NCBI RefSeq assembly: GCF_052857255.1
Contig: NW_027526727.1
Span: 39,555-103,554 of the forward strand
DNA length: 64,000 nucleotides
Source: Amblyomma americanum
Lineage: Eukaryota; Arthropoda; Arachnida; Ixodida; Ixodidae
Reading direction: 5' to 3'
Notes under the pieces: model-generated
What the model was told of the DNA's origin: nothing
Database searches by the model: none
What the model saw: the letters and a program-made list of their open reading frames with translations, nothing else
Made by a program: the position numbers and the translations under genes
Shown here: piece after piece, positions 1 to 12,146 of the stretch
Numbering within the stretch: position 1 is the stretch's first letter
Layout of the letters: every line of letters begins with the position of its first letter

Positions 1-129
1 CACAACACATCGGTTTTACAAGTGTTCCTCTGATACGCGTCAAAACTTTTTCTCTTATAACTGCGCGAAAAGCATGTATTCTTGCTTAATACAGCGAAAC
101 AAGCTGTTTTAGACCGAAACGAGCTAAAT
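1..129 (+). repeat. Reference monomer, common CACAAC class (129 bp)
   Basis: This complete monomer represents the most common class. By hand count it has 29 C and 21 G (about 39% GC) and eight CpGs. It carries an ACGCGT hexamer in its variable segment and the CAGCG form near base 95. Its 129 bp equal 43 codons, so any reading frame keeps register from one monomer to the next. Overlapping short dyads lie in its second half: AAGCA with TGCTT, GTATT with AATAC, and AAACA with TGTTT. Confidence 0.95.
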
Positions 130-260
130 CACAAAACATCGGTATTACAAGTGTTCCACGTGATACTCGTCAAAACGTTTTCTCTTATAACTGCGCGAAA
201 AGCATGTATTCGTGCTTAATACAACGAAACATGTTGTTTTGAGACCGAAACGAGCTAAAT

Positions 261-389
261 CTGAACACTTCGGTTTTACAAGTATCCACGTGATACTCGT
301 CAAAACTTTTTCTCTTATAACTGCGCGAAAAGCATGTATTCTTGCTTAATACAACGAAACAAGCTGTTTTAGACCGAAACGAGCTAAAT
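261..389 (+). repeat. E-box monomer class (CTGAAC start, 129 bp)
   Basis: This is an example of the second major class. It starts CTGAAC and its variable segment is TATCCACGTGATACTCGTC. The segment holds the palindrome CACGTG inside a longer dyad. On the minus strand CTGAAC-type starts leave the 43-codon frame open, while CACAAC-type starts close it with TGA. A related 130 bp class reads TGTTCCACGTGATACTCGTC after GGTATTAC, for example at 52,022-52,151. Confidence 0.93.
281..297 (+). other. CACGTG element in a 6-bp inverted repeat
   Basis: The stretch reads AGTATC, CACGT, GATACT: six-base arms that are exact reverse complements around a five-base centre. CACGTG overlaps the centre and right arm. 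On the minus strand the site reads ATCACGTG, which fits the RTCACRTG pattern known for bHLH proteins such as Cbf1 at yeast CDEI, and it is also a plant G-box core. The element recurs in many monomers across the window. Whether anything binds it is unknown. Confidence 0.55.
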
Positions 390-1935
390 CACAACACATC
401 GGTTTTACAAGTATCCACGTGATACTCAAAACTTTCTCTCTTATAACTGCGCGAAAAGCATGTATTCTTGCTTAATACAACGAAACAAGCTGTTTTAGAC
501 CGAAACGAGCTAAATCTGAACACATCGGTTTTACAAGTATCCACGTGAAACTCGTCAAAACTTTTTCTTCTATAACTGCGCGTAAAGCATGTATTCGTGC
601 TTAATACAACGAAACAAGTTGTTTTAGACCGAAACGAGCTAAATCTGAACACATCGGATTTACAAGTGTCTCTGATACGCGTCAAAACGTTTTCTTCTAT
701 AACTGCGCGTAAAGCATGTATTCGTGCTTAATACAACGAAACAAGCTCCTTTAGACCGAAACGAGCTAAATCTGAACACATCGGTTTTACAAGTGTTCCT
801 CTGATACGCGTCAAAACTTTTTCTCTTATAACTGCGCGAAAAGCATGTATTCTTGCTTAATACAGCGAAACAAGCTGTTTTAGACCGAAACGAGCTAAAT
901 CACAACACATCGGTTTTACAAGTGTTCCTCTGATACGCGTCAAAATTTTTTCTCTTATAACTGCGCGAAAAGCATGTATTCTTGCTTAATACAGCGAAAC
1001 AAGCTGTTTTAGACCGAAACGAGCTAAATCACAACACATCGGTTTTACAAGTGTTCCTCTGATACGCGTCAAAACTTTTTCTCGTATAACTGCGCGAAAA
1101 GCATGTATTCTTGCTTAATACAACGAAACAAGCTGTTTTAGACCGAAACGAGCTAAATCACAACACATCGGTATTACAAGTGTTCCACGTGATACTCGTC
1201 AAAACTTTTTCTCTTTTAACTGCGCGAAAAGCATGTATTCGTGCTTAATACAACGAAACAAGCTGTTTTTGACCGAAACGAGCTAAATCTGAACACATCG
1301 GTTTTACAAGTATCCACGTGATACTCGTCAAAACTTTTTCTCTTATAACTGCGCGAAAAGCATGTATTCTTGCTTAATACAACGAAACAAGCTGTTTTAG
1401 ACCGAAACGAGCTAAATCACAACACATCGGTTTTACAAGTGTCTCTCTAATACGCGTCAAAACTTTTTCTCTTATAACTGCGCGAAAAGCATGTATTCTT
1501 GCTTAATACAACGAAACAAGCTGTTTTAGACCGAAACGAGCTAAATCTGAACACATCGGTTTTACACGTATCCACGTGATACTCGTCAAAACTTTTTCTC
1601 TTATAACTGCGCGAAAAGCATGTATTCTTGCTTAATACAGCGAAACAAGCTGTTTTAGACCGAAATGAGCTAAATCACAACACATCGGTTTTACAAGTGT
1701 TCCACGTGATACTCGTCAAAACTTTTTCTCTTAAAACTGCGCGAAAAGCATGTATTCTTGCTTAGTCCAACGAAACAAGCTGTTTTAAACCGAAACGAGG
1801 TAAATCTGAACACATCGGTTTTACAAGTGTCCTTGTGACAAGCCTTTAAAACTTTTTCTCTTATAACTGCGCGAAAAGCATGTATTCCTGCTTAATACAG
1901 CGAAACAAGCTGTTTTAGACCAAAACGAGCTAAAT

Positions 1936-2324
1936 CACAACACATCGGTTTTACAAGTGTTCCTCTGATACGCGACAACTCTTTTTTCTCTTATAGCTGC
2001 GCGAAAAGCATGTATTCGTGCTTAGTCCAACGAAACAAGCTGTTTTAGACCGAAACGAGGTAAATCTGAACACATCGGTTTTACAAGTGTCCCTGTGACA
2101 CGCCTTTAAAGCTTTTTCTCTTATCACTGCGCGAAAAGCATGTATTTCTGCTTAATACAGCGAAACAAGCTGTTTTAGACCGAAACGAGCTAAATCACAA
2201 CACATCGGTTTTACAATTGTTCCTCTGATACGCGTCTAAACTTTTTCTCTTATAACTGCGCGAAAAGCATGTATTCGTGCTTAATACAGCGAAACAAGCT
2301 GTTTTAGACCGAAACGAGCTAAAT
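1936..2324 (+). repeat. Three-monomer f-e-g cassette (389 bp)
   Basis: Three distinctive monomers occur together in fixed order. Monomer f (1,936-2,065, 130 bp) has CAACTCTTTTTTCTC, TTATAGCTG and GCTTAGTCCAACG. Monomer e (2,066-2,195, 130 bp) has CGCCTTTAAAGCTTTTTC, TTATCACTG and TATTTCTGC. Monomer g (2,196-2,324, 129 bp) has TTTTACAATTG and GCGTCTAAAC. Only monomer e carries AAGCTT (HindIII) and TTTAAA (DraI) sites of this kind. The trio recurs in blocks 1, 3 and 4, for example near 3,229, 6,847, 32,020, 36,280, 42,348, 50,850, 54,700, 59,364 and 60,524. Confidence 0.88.
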
Positions 2325-5035
2325 CACAACACATCGGTTTTACAAGTGTCTCTCTAATACGCGTCAAAACTTTTTCTCTTATAACTGCGCGAAAAGCATG
2401 TATTCTTGCTTAATACAACGAAACAAGCTGTTTTAGACCGAAACGAGCTAAATCTGAACACATCGGTTTTACACGTATCCACGTGATACTCGTCAAAACT
2501 TTTTCTCTTATAACTGCGCGAAAAGCATGTATTCTTGCTTAATACAGCGAAACAAGCTGTTTTAGACCGAAATGAGCTAAATCACAACACATCGGTTTTA
2601 CAAGTGTTCCTCTGATACGCGTCAAAACTTTTTCTTTTATAACTGCGCGAAAAGCATGTATTCTTGCTTAATACAGCGAATCAAGCTGTTTTAGACCGAA
2701 ACAAGCTAAATCACAACACATCGGTATTGCAAGTGTTCCACGTGATACTCGTCAAAACTTTTTCTCTTATAACTGCGCGAAAAGCCTGTATTCTTGCTTA
2801 GTCCAACGAAACAAGCTGTTTTAGACCGAAACGAGGTAAATCTGAACACATCGGTTTTACAAGTGTCCTTGTGACAAGCCTTTAAAACTTTTTCTCTTAT
2901 AACTGCGCGAAAAGCATGTATTCCTGCTTAATACAGCGAAACAAGCTGTTTTAGACCGAAACGAGCTAAATCACAACACATCGGTTTTACAATTGTTCCT
3001 CTGATACGCGTCTAAACTTTTTCTCTTATAACTGCGCGAAAAGCATGTATTCGTGCTTAATACAGCGAAACAAGCTGTTTTAGACCGAAACGAGCTAAAT
3101 CACAACACATCGGTTTTACAAGTGTTCCTCTGATACGCGTCAAATTTTTTTCTCTTATAACTGCGCGAAAAGCATGTATTCTTGCTTAATACAGCGAAAC
3201 AAGCTGTTTTAGACCGAAACGAGCTAAATCACAACACATCGGTTTTACAAGTGTTCCTCTGATACGCGACAACTCTTTTTTCTCTTATAGCTGCGCGAAA
3301 AGCATGTATTCGTGCTTAGTCCAACGAAACAAGCTGTTTTAGACCGAAACGAGGTAAATCTGAACACATCGGTTTTACAAGTGTCCCTGTGACACGCCTT
3401 TAAAGCTTTTTCTCTTAGCACTGCGCGAAAAGCATGTATTTCTGCTTAATACAGCGAAACAAGCTGTTTTAGACCGAAACGAGCTAAATCACAACACATC
3501 GGTTTTACAATTGTTCCTCTGATACGCGTCTAAACTTTTTCTCTTATAACTGCGCGAAAAGCATGTATTCGTGCTTAATACAGCGAAACAAGCTGTTTTA
3601 GACCGAAACGAGCTAAATCACAAAACATCGGTATTACAAGTGTTCCACGTGATACTCGTCAAAACGTTTTCTCTTATAACTGCGCGAAAAGCATGTATTC
3701 GTGCTTAATACAACGAAACATGTTGTTTTGAGACCGAAACGAGCTAAATCTGAACACTTCGGTTTTACAAGTATCCACGTGATACTCGTCAAAACTTTTT
3801 CTCTTATAACTGCGCGAAAAGCATGTATTCTTGCTTAATACAACGAAACAAGCTGTTTTAGACCGAAACGAGCTAAATCACAACACATCGGTTTTACAAG
3901 TATCCACGTGATACTCAAAACTTTCTCTCTTATAACTGCGCGAAAAGCATGTATTCTTGCTTAATACAACGAAACAAGCTGTTTTAGACCGAAACGAGCT
4001 AAATCTGAACACATCGGTTTTACAAGTATCCACGTGAAACTCGTCAAAACTTTTTCTTCTATAACTGCGCGTAAAGCATGTATTCGTGCTTAATACAACG
4101 AAACAAGTTGTTTTAGACCGAAACGAGCTAAATCTGAACACATCGGATTTACAAGTGTCTCTGATACGCGTCAAAACGTTTTCTTCTATAACTGCGCGTA
4201 AAGCATGTATTCGTGCTTAATACAACGAAACAAGCTCCTTTAGACCGAAACGAGCTAAATCTGAACACATCGGTTTTACAAGTGTTCCTCTGATACGCGT
4301 CAAAACTTTTTCTCTTATAACTGCGCGAAAAGCATGTATTCTTGCTTAATACAGCGAAACAAGCTGTTTTAGACCGAAACGAGCTAAATCACAACACATC
4401 GGTTTTACAAGTGTTCCTCTGATACGCGTCAAAATTTTTTCTCTTATAACTGCGCGAAAAGCATGTATTCTTGCTTAATACAGCGAAACAAGCTGTTTTA
4501 GACCGAAACGAGCTAAATCACAACACATCGGTTTTACAAGTGTTCCTCTGATACGCGTCAAAACTTTTTCTCGTATAACTGCGCGAAAAGCATGTATTCT
4601 TGCTTAATACAACGAAACAAGCTGTTTTAGACCGAAACGAGCTAAATCACAACACATCGGTATTACAAGTGTTCCACGTGATACTCGTCAAAACTTTTTC
4701 TCTTTTAACTGCGCGAAAAGCATGTATTCGTGCTTAATACAACGAAACAAGCTGTTTTTGACCGAAACGAGCTAAATCTGAACACATCGGTTTTACAAGT
4801 ATCCACGTGATACTCGTCAAAACTTTTTCTCTTATAACTGCGCGAAAAGCATGTATTCTTGCTTAATACAACGAAACAAGCTGTTTTAGACCGAAACGAG
4901 CTAAATCACAACACATCGGTTTTACAAGTGTCTCTCTAATACGCGTCAAAACTTTTTCTCTTATAACTGCGCGAAAAGCATGTATTCTTGCTTAATACAA
5001 CGAAACAAGCTGTTTTAGACCGAAACGAGCTAAAT

Positions 5036-7107
5036 CTGAACACATCGGTTTTACACGTATCCACGTGATACTCGTCAAAACTTTTTCTCTTATAACTGCG
5101 CGAAAAGCATGTATTCTTGCTTAATACAGCGAAACAAGCTGTTTTAGACCGAAATGAGCTAAATCACAACACATCGGTTTTACAAGTGTTCCTCTGATAC
5201 GCGTCAAAACTTTTTCTTTTATAACTGCGCGAAAAGCATGTATTCTTGCTTAATACAGCGAATCAAGCTGTTTTAGACCGAAACAAGCTAAATCACAACA
5301 CATCGGTATTGCAAGTGTTCCACGTGATACTCGTCAAAACTTTTTCTCTTATAACTGCGCGAAAAGCATGTATTCTTGCTTAGTCCAACGAAACAAGCTG
5401 TTTTAAACCGAAACGAGGTAAATCTGAACACATCGGTTTTACAAGTGTCCTTGTGACAAGCCCTTAAAACTTTTTCTCTTATAACTGCTCGAAAAGCATG
5501 TATTCCTGCTTAATACAGCGAAACAAGCTGTTTTAGACCAAAACGAGCTAAATCACAACACATCGGTTTTACAAGTGTTCCTCTGATACGCGACAACTCT
5601 TTTTTCTCTTATAGCTGCGCGAAAAGCATGTATTCGTGCTTAGTCCAACGAAACAAGCTGTTTTAGACCGAAACGAGGTAAATCTGAACACATCGGTTTT
5701 ACAAGTGTCCCTGTGACACGCCTTTAAAGCTTTTTCTCTTATCACTGCGCGAAAAGCATGTATTTCTGCTTAATACAGCGAAACAAGCTGTTTTAGACCG
5801 AAACGAGCTAAATCACAACACATCGGTTTTACAATTGTTCCTCTGATACGCGTCTAAACTTTTTCTCTTATAACTGCGCGAAAAGCATGTATTCGTGCTT
5901 AATACAGCGAAACAAGCTGTTTTAGACCGAAACGAGCTAAATCACAACACATCGGTTTTACAAGTGTCTCTCTAATACGCGTCAAAACTTTTTCTCTTAT
6001 AACTGCGCGAAAAGCATGTATTCTTGCTTAATACAACGAAACAAGCTGTTTTAGACCGAAACGAGCTAAATCTGAACACATCGGTTTTACACGTATCCAC
6101 GTGATACTCGTCAAAACTTTTTCTCTTATAACTGCGCGAAAAGCATGTATTCTTGCTTAATACAGCGAAACAAGCTGTTTTAGACCGAAATGAGCTAAAT
6201 CACAACACATCGGTTTTACAAGTGTTCCTCTGATACGCGTCAAAACTTTTTCTTTTATAACTGCGCGAAAAGCATGTATTCTTGCTTAATACAGCGAATC
6301 AAGCTGTTTTAGACCGAAACAAGCTAAATCACAACACATCGGTATTGCAAGTGTTCCACGTGATACTCGTCAAAACTTTTTCTCTTATAACTGCGCGAAA
6401 AGCATGTATTCTTGCTTAGTCCAACGAAACAAGCTGTTTTAGACCGAAACGAGGTAAATCTGAACACATCGGTTTTACAAGTGTCCTTGTGACAAGCCTT
6501 TAAAACTTTTTCTCTTATAAATGCGCGAAAAGCATGTATTCCTGCTTAATACAGCGAAACAAGCTGTTTTAGACAGAAACGAGCTAAATCACAACACATC
6601 GGTTTTACAATTGTTCCTCTGATACGCGTCTAAACTTTTTCTCTTATAACTGCGCGAAAAGCATGTATTCGTGCTTAATACAGCGAAACAAGCTGTTTTA
6701 GACCGAAACGAGCTAAATCACAACACATCGGTTTTACAAGTGTTCCTCTGATACGCGTCAAATTTTTTTCTCTTATAACTGCGCGAAAAGCATGTATTCT
6801 TGCTTAATACAGCGAAACAAGCTGTTTTAGACCGAAACGAGCTAAATCACAACACATCGGTTTTACAAGTGTTCCTCTGATACGCGACAACTGTTTTTTC
6901 TCTTATAGCTGCGCGAAAAGCATGTATTCGTGCTTAGTCCAACGAAACAAGCTGTTTTAGACCGAAACGAGGTAAATCTGAACACATCGGTTTTACAAGT
7001 GTCCCTGTGACACGCCTTTAAAGCTTTTTCTCTTAGCACTGCGCGAAAAGCATGTATTTCTGCTTAATACAGCGAAACAAGCTGTTTTAGACCGAAACGA
7101 GCTAAAT
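5036..7107 (+). repeat. Internal partial duplication, period 1,036 bp (8 monomers)
   Basis: The CTGAAC monomer carrying TTTTACACGTATCC starts at 5,036 and again at 6,072. It is followed both times by the same marked monomers: TTCTTTTATAAC with CGAATCAAGC, GGTATTGCAAG, and TCCTTGTGACAAGC. The two halves then differ by one substituted monomer before each runs into the f-e-g cassette. The same pair recurs in copy C at 9,364 and 10,400, and in copy A at 1,547 and 2,454 with one monomer fewer (907 bp). Confidence 0.82.
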
Positions 7108-7303
7108 CACAACACATCGGTTTTACAATTGTTCCTCTGATACGCGTCTAAACTTTCTTCTATAACTGCGCGTAAGGCATGTATTCTTGCTTAATACAAC
7201 GAAACAAGCTGTTTTAGACCGAAACGAGCTAAATCTGAACACATCGGTTTTACAAGTGTTCCTCTGATACGCGTCTAAACTTTTTCTCTTATAACTGCGC
7301 AAA

Positions 7304-7321
7304 AAGCACGTATTCGTGCTT
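7304..7321 (+). other. Perfect 7-bp hairpin with TATT loop
   Basis: AAGCACG and CGTGCTT are exact reverse complements around TATT. In most monomers this place reads AAGCATG...TGCTT, with a five-base arm, or a seven-base arm with one G-T pair when the right side is CGTGCTT. The exact form also occurs at 11,633-11,650, 18,414-18,431 and 24,608-24,625, each time in the GCGCAAAAAGCACG monomer. Confidence 0.8.
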
Positions 7322-7621
7322 AATACAACGAAACAAGCTGTTTTAGACCGAAAGAGCTAAATCTGAACACATCGGTTTTACAAGTGTCCCTCTGACACGC
7401 GTCAAAACTTTTTCTCTTATAACTGCGCGAAAAGCATGTATTCTTGCTTAATACAGCGAAACAAGCTGTTTTATGCCGAAATGAGCTAAATCACAACACA
7501 TCGGTTTTACAAGTGTTCCTCTGATACGCGTCAAAACTTTTTTCTCTTATAACTGCGCGAAAAGCATGTATTCTTGCTTAGTCTAACGAAACAAGCTGTT
7601 TTAGACCGAAACGAGCTAAAT

Positions 7622-7817
7622 CACAACACATCGGTTTTACAAGTGTCTCTCTAATACGCGTCAAAACTTTTTCTCTTATAACTGCGCGAAAAGCATGTAT
7701 TCCTGCTTAATACAGCGAAACAAGTTGTTAAATTTTTTTCTCTTATAACTGCGCGAAAAGCATGTATTCTTGCTTAATACAGCGAAACAAGCTGTTTTAG
7801 ACCGAAACGAGCTAAAT
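7622..7817 (+). repeat. Fused monomer, 62-bp deletion (196 bp), copy 1 of 8
   Basis: Two monomers are joined so that CAAGTTGTT runs straight into AAATTTTTTTCTC, and the material between (the end of one monomer and the start of the next) is gone. Two monomers would measure about 258 bp, so about 62 bp are missing. I see no shared bases at the joint, as in non-homologous end joining. The right half derives from the monomer class with CAAATTTTTTTCTC, as near 6,760. Confidence 0.9.
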
Positions 7818-10800
7818 CACAACACATCGGTTTTACAAGTGTTCCTCTGATACGCGTCAACTCTTTTTTCTCCTATAGCTGCGCGAAAAGCATGTATTCG
7901 TGCTTAGTCCAACGAAACAAGCTGTTTTAGACCGAAACGAGGTAAATCTGAACACATCGGTTTTACAAGTGTCTCTCTAATACGCGTCAAAACTTTTTCT
8001 CTTATAACTGCGCGAAAAGCATGTATTCTTGCTTAATACAGCGAAACAAGCTGTTTTAGACCGAAACGAGCTAAATCACAACACATCGGTTTTACAAGTG
8101 TCTCTCTAATACGCGTCAAAACTTTTTCTCTTATAACTGCGCGAAAAGCATGTATTCTTGCTTAATACAACGAAACAAGCTGTTTTAGACCGAAACGAGC
8201 TAAATCACAACACATCGGTTTTACAAGTATCCACGTGATACTCAAAACTTTCTCTCTTATAACTGCGCGAAAAGCATGTATTCTTGCTTAATACAACGAA
8301 ACAAGCTGTTTTTAGACCGAAACGAGCTAAATCTGAACACATCGGTTTTACAAGTATCCACGTGAAACTCGTCAAAACTTTTTCTTCTATAACTGCGCGT
8401 AAAGCATGTATTCGTGCTTAATACAACGAAACAAGTTGTTTTAGACCGAAACGAGCTAAATCTGAACACATCGGATTTACAAGTGTCTCTGATACGCGTC
8501 AAAACGTTTTCTTCTATAACTGCGCGTAAAGCATGTATTCGTGCTTAATACAACGAAACAAGCTCCTTTAGACCGAAACGAGCTAAATCTGAACACATCG
8601 GTTTTACAAGTGTTCCTCTGATACGCGTCAAAACTTTTTCTCTTATAACTGCGCGAAAAGCATGTATTCTTGCTTAATACAGCGAAACAAGCTGTTTTAG
8701 ACCGAAACGAGCTAAATCACAACACATCGGTTTTACAAGTGTTCCTCTGATACGCGTCAAAATTTTTTCTCTTATAACTGCGCGAAAAGCATGTATTCTT
8801 GCTTAATACAGCGAAACAAGCTGTTTTAGACCGAAACGAGCTAAATCACAACACATCGGTTTTACAAGTGTTCCTCTGATACGCGTCAAAACTTTTTCTC
8901 GTATAACTGCGCGAAAAGCATGTATTCTTGCTTAATACAACGAAACAAGCTGTTTTAGACCGAAACGAGCTAAATCACAACACATCGGTATTACAAGTGT
9001 TCCACGTGATACTCGTCAAAACTTTTTCTCTTTTAACTGCGCGAAAAGCATGTATTCGTGCTTAATACAACGAAACAAGCTGTTTTTGACCGAAACGAGC
9101 TAAATCTGAACACATCGGTTTTACAAGTATCCACGTGATACTCGTCAAAACTTTTTCTCTTATAACTGCGCGAAAAGCATGTATTCTTGCTTAATACAAC
9201 GAAACAAGCTGTTTTAGACCGAAACGAGCTAAATCACAACACATCGGTTTTACAAGTGTCTCTCTAATACGCGTCAAAACTTTTTCTCTTATAACTGCGC
9301 GAAAAGCATGTATTCTTGCTTAATACAACGAAACAAGCTGTTTTAGACCGAAACGAGCTAAATCTGAACACATCGGTTTTACACGTATCCACGTGATACT
9401 CGTCAAAACTTTTTCTCTTATAACTGCGCGAAAAGCATGTATTCTTGCTTAATACAGCGAAACAAGCTGTTTTAGACCGAAATGAGCTAAATCACAACAC
9501 ATCGGTTTTACAAGTGTTCCTCTGATACGCGTCAAAACTTTTTCTTTTATAACTGCGCGAAAAGCATGTATTCTTGCTTAATACAGCGAATCAAGCTGTT
9601 TTAGACCGAAACAAGCTAAATCACAACACATCGGTATTGCAAGTGTTCCACGTGATACTCGTCAAAACTTTTTCTCTTATAACTGCGCGAAAAGCATGTA
9701 TTCTTGCTTAGTCCAACGAAACAAGCTGTTTTAAACCGAAACGAGGTAAATCTGAACACATCGGTTTTACAAGTGTCCTTGTGACAAGCCCTTAAAACTT
9801 TTTCTCTTATAACTGCTCGAAAAGCATGTATTCCTGCTTAATACAGCGAAACAAGCTGTTTTAGACCAAAACGAGCTAAATCACAACACATCGGTTTTAC
9901 AAGTGTTCCTCTGATACGCGACAACTCTTTTTTCTCTTATAGCTGCGCGAAAAGCATGTATTCGTGCTTAGTCCAACGAAACAAGCTGTTTTAGACCGAA
10001 ACGAGGTAAATCTGAACACATCGGTTTTACAAGTGTCCCTGTGACACGCCTTTAAAGCTTTTTCTCTTATCACTGCGCGAAAAGCATGTATTTCTGCTTA
10101 ATACAGCGAAACAAGCTGTTTTAGACCGAAACGAGCTAAATCACAACACATCGGTTTTACAATTGTTCCTCTGATACGCGTCTAAACTTTTTCTCTTATA
10201 ACTGCGCGAAAAGCATGTATTCGTGCTTAATACAGCGAAACAAGCTGTTTTAGACCGAAACGAGCTAAATCACAACACATCGGTTTTACAAGTGTCTCTC
10301 TAATACGCGTCAAAACTTTTTCTCTTATAACTGCGCGAAAAGCATGTATTCTTGCTTAATACAACGAAACAAGCTGTTTTAGACCGAAACGAGCTAAATC
10401 TGAACACATCGGTTTTACACGTATCCACGTGATACTCGTCAAAACTTTTTCTCTTATAACTGCGCGAAAAGCATGTATTCTTGCTTAATACAGCGAAACA
10501 AGCTGTTTTAGACCGAAATGAGCTAAATCACAACACATCGGTTTTACAAGTGTTCCTCTGATACGCGTCAAAACTTTTTCTTTTATAACTGCGCGAAAAG
10601 CATGTATTCTTGCTTAATACAGCGAATCAAGCTGTTTTAGACCGAAACAAGCTAAATCACAACACATCGGTATTGCAAGTGTTCCACGTGATACTCGTCA
10701 AAACTTTTTCTCTTATAACTGCGCGAAAAGCATGTATTCTTGCTTAGTCCAACGAAACAAGCTGTTTTAGACCGAAACGAGGTAAATCTGAACACATCGG

Positions 10801-11632
10801 TTTTACAAGTGTCCTTGTGACAAGCCTTTAAAACTTTTTCTCTTATAAATGCGCGAAAAGCATGTATTCCTGCTTAATACAGCGAAACAAGCTGTTTTAG
10901 ACAGAAATGAGCTAAATCACAACACATCGGTTTTACAATTGTTCCTCTGATACGCGTCTAAACTTTTTCTCTTATAACTGCGCGAAAAGCATGTATTCGT
11001 GCTTAATACAGCGAAACAAGCTGTTTTAGACCGAAACGAGCTAAATCACAACACATCGGTTTTACAAGTGTTCCTCTGATACGCGTCAAATTTTTTTCTC
11101 TTATAACTGCGCGAAAAGCATGTATTCTTGCTTAATACAGCGAAACAAGCTGTTTTAGACCGAAACGAGCTAAATCACAACACATCGGTTTTACAAGTGT
11201 TCCTCTGATACGCGACAACTGTTTTTTCTCTTATAGCTGCGCGAAAAAGCATGTATTCGTGCTTAGTCCAACGAAACAAGCTGTTTTAGACCGAAACGAG
11301 GTAAATCTGAACACATCGGTTTTACAAGTGTCCCTGTGACACGCCTTTAAAGCTTTTTCTCTTAGCACTGCGCGAAAAGCATGTATTTCTGCTTAATACA
11401 GCGAAACAAGCTGTTTTAGACCGAAACGAGCTAAATCACAACACATCGGTTTTACAATTGTTCCTCTGATACGCGTCTAAACTTTCTTCTATAACTGCGC
11501 GTAAGGCATGTATTCTTGCTTAATACAACGAAACAAGCTGTTTTAGACCGAAACGAGCTAAATCTGAACACATCGGTTTTACAAGTGTTCCTCTGATACG
11601 CGTCTAAACTTTTTCTCTTATAACTGCGCAAA

Positions 11633-11650
11633 AAGCACGTATTCGTGCTT
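11633..11650 (+). other. Perfect 7-bp hairpin, second copy
   Basis: AAGCACG-TATT-CGTGCTT, in the copy C counterpart of the monomer at 7,304. Confidence 0.8.
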
Positions 11651-11950
11651 AATACAACGAAACAAGCTGTTTTAGACCGAAAGAGCTAAATCTGAACACA
11701 TCGGTTTTACAAGTGTCCCTCTGACACGCGTCAAAACTTTTTCTCTTATAACTGCGCGAAAAGCATGTATTCTTGCTTAATACAGCGAAACAAGCTGTTT
11801 TATGCCGAAATGAGCTAAATCACAACACATCGGTTTTACAAGTGTTCCTCTGATACGCGTCAAAACTTTTTTCTCTTATAACTGCGCGAAAAGCATGTAT
11901 TCTTGCTTAGTCTAACGAAACAAGCTGTTTTAGACCGAAACGAGCTAAAT

Positions 11951-12146
11951 CACAACACATCGGTTTTACAAGTGTCTCTCTAATACGCGTCAAAACTTTT
12001 TCTCTTATAACTGCGCGAAAAGCATGTATTCCTGCTTAATACAGCGAAACAAGTTGTTAAATTTTTTTCTCTTATAACTGCGCGAAAAGCATGTATTCTT
12101 GCTTAATACAGCGAAACAAGCTGTTTTAGACCGAAACGAGCTAAAT
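11951..12146 (+). repeat. Fused monomer, 62-bp deletion, copy 2
   Basis: This copy has the same junction as at 7,622-7,817, with CAAGTTGTT joined to AAATTTTTTT at 12,050. It lies 4,329 bp after copy 1, as expected for the block 1 HOR offset, so it arose by HOR duplication and not by a second deletion. Confidence 0.9.

Larger units (their letters stand above)
130..3618 (+). repeat. Block 1 HOR copy A (3,489 bp)
   Basis: Landmarks in this copy recur 3,489 bp downstream: CACAAAACATCGG with GTTTTGAGACCG at 130 and 3,619, and the rare CAAGCTCCTT at 742 and 4,231. After about 1,800 the offset becomes 3,618, because copy A lost one monomer where two monomers fused at about 1,674-1,805. Compared with copies B and C it also lacks about eight monomers at its end, the counterpart of about 7,150-8,205. 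It is therefore the most reduced of the three copies. Confidence 0.88.
3619..8205 (+). repeat. Block 1 HOR copy B
   Basis: This copy matches A from its start and matches C at an offset of 4,327-4,329 bp, from 3,879/8,206 to 8,098/12,426. Identity between B and C is very high: on reading I saw only a handful of differences, such as an added T near 8,308 in C and CTCCTATAG near 7,871 against CTCTTATAG in C. Inside it a partial eight-monomer duplication repeats at 1,036 bp, from 5,036 to 6,072. It also holds the first copy of the 196 bp fused monomer. Confidence 0.88.

Noticed and set aside
46..64. TATA-like promoter (TTATAA) in each monomer
   Set aside because: A six-base AT palindrome is expected by chance at this base composition, and no downstream gene or conserved start was seen.
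90..106. CENP-B box on the minus strand
   Set aside because: The minus strand has TTTCG-type starts, but the required CGGG half is absent (AAGC or ACAG at that place). Only about six of nine core positions match.
62..115. Rho-independent terminator or small RNA gene
   Set aside because: The stems are five to seven bases with little GC, and no T run follows the arms. The context is eukaryotic satellite DNA.
389..685. 98-residue minus-strand frame repeated exactly at 3,878-4,174
   Set aside because: Exact recurrence follows the 3,489 bp HOR copy and is not evidence of a conserved gene. The third copy (8,257-8,502) is frameshifted by an added T with no sign of selection.
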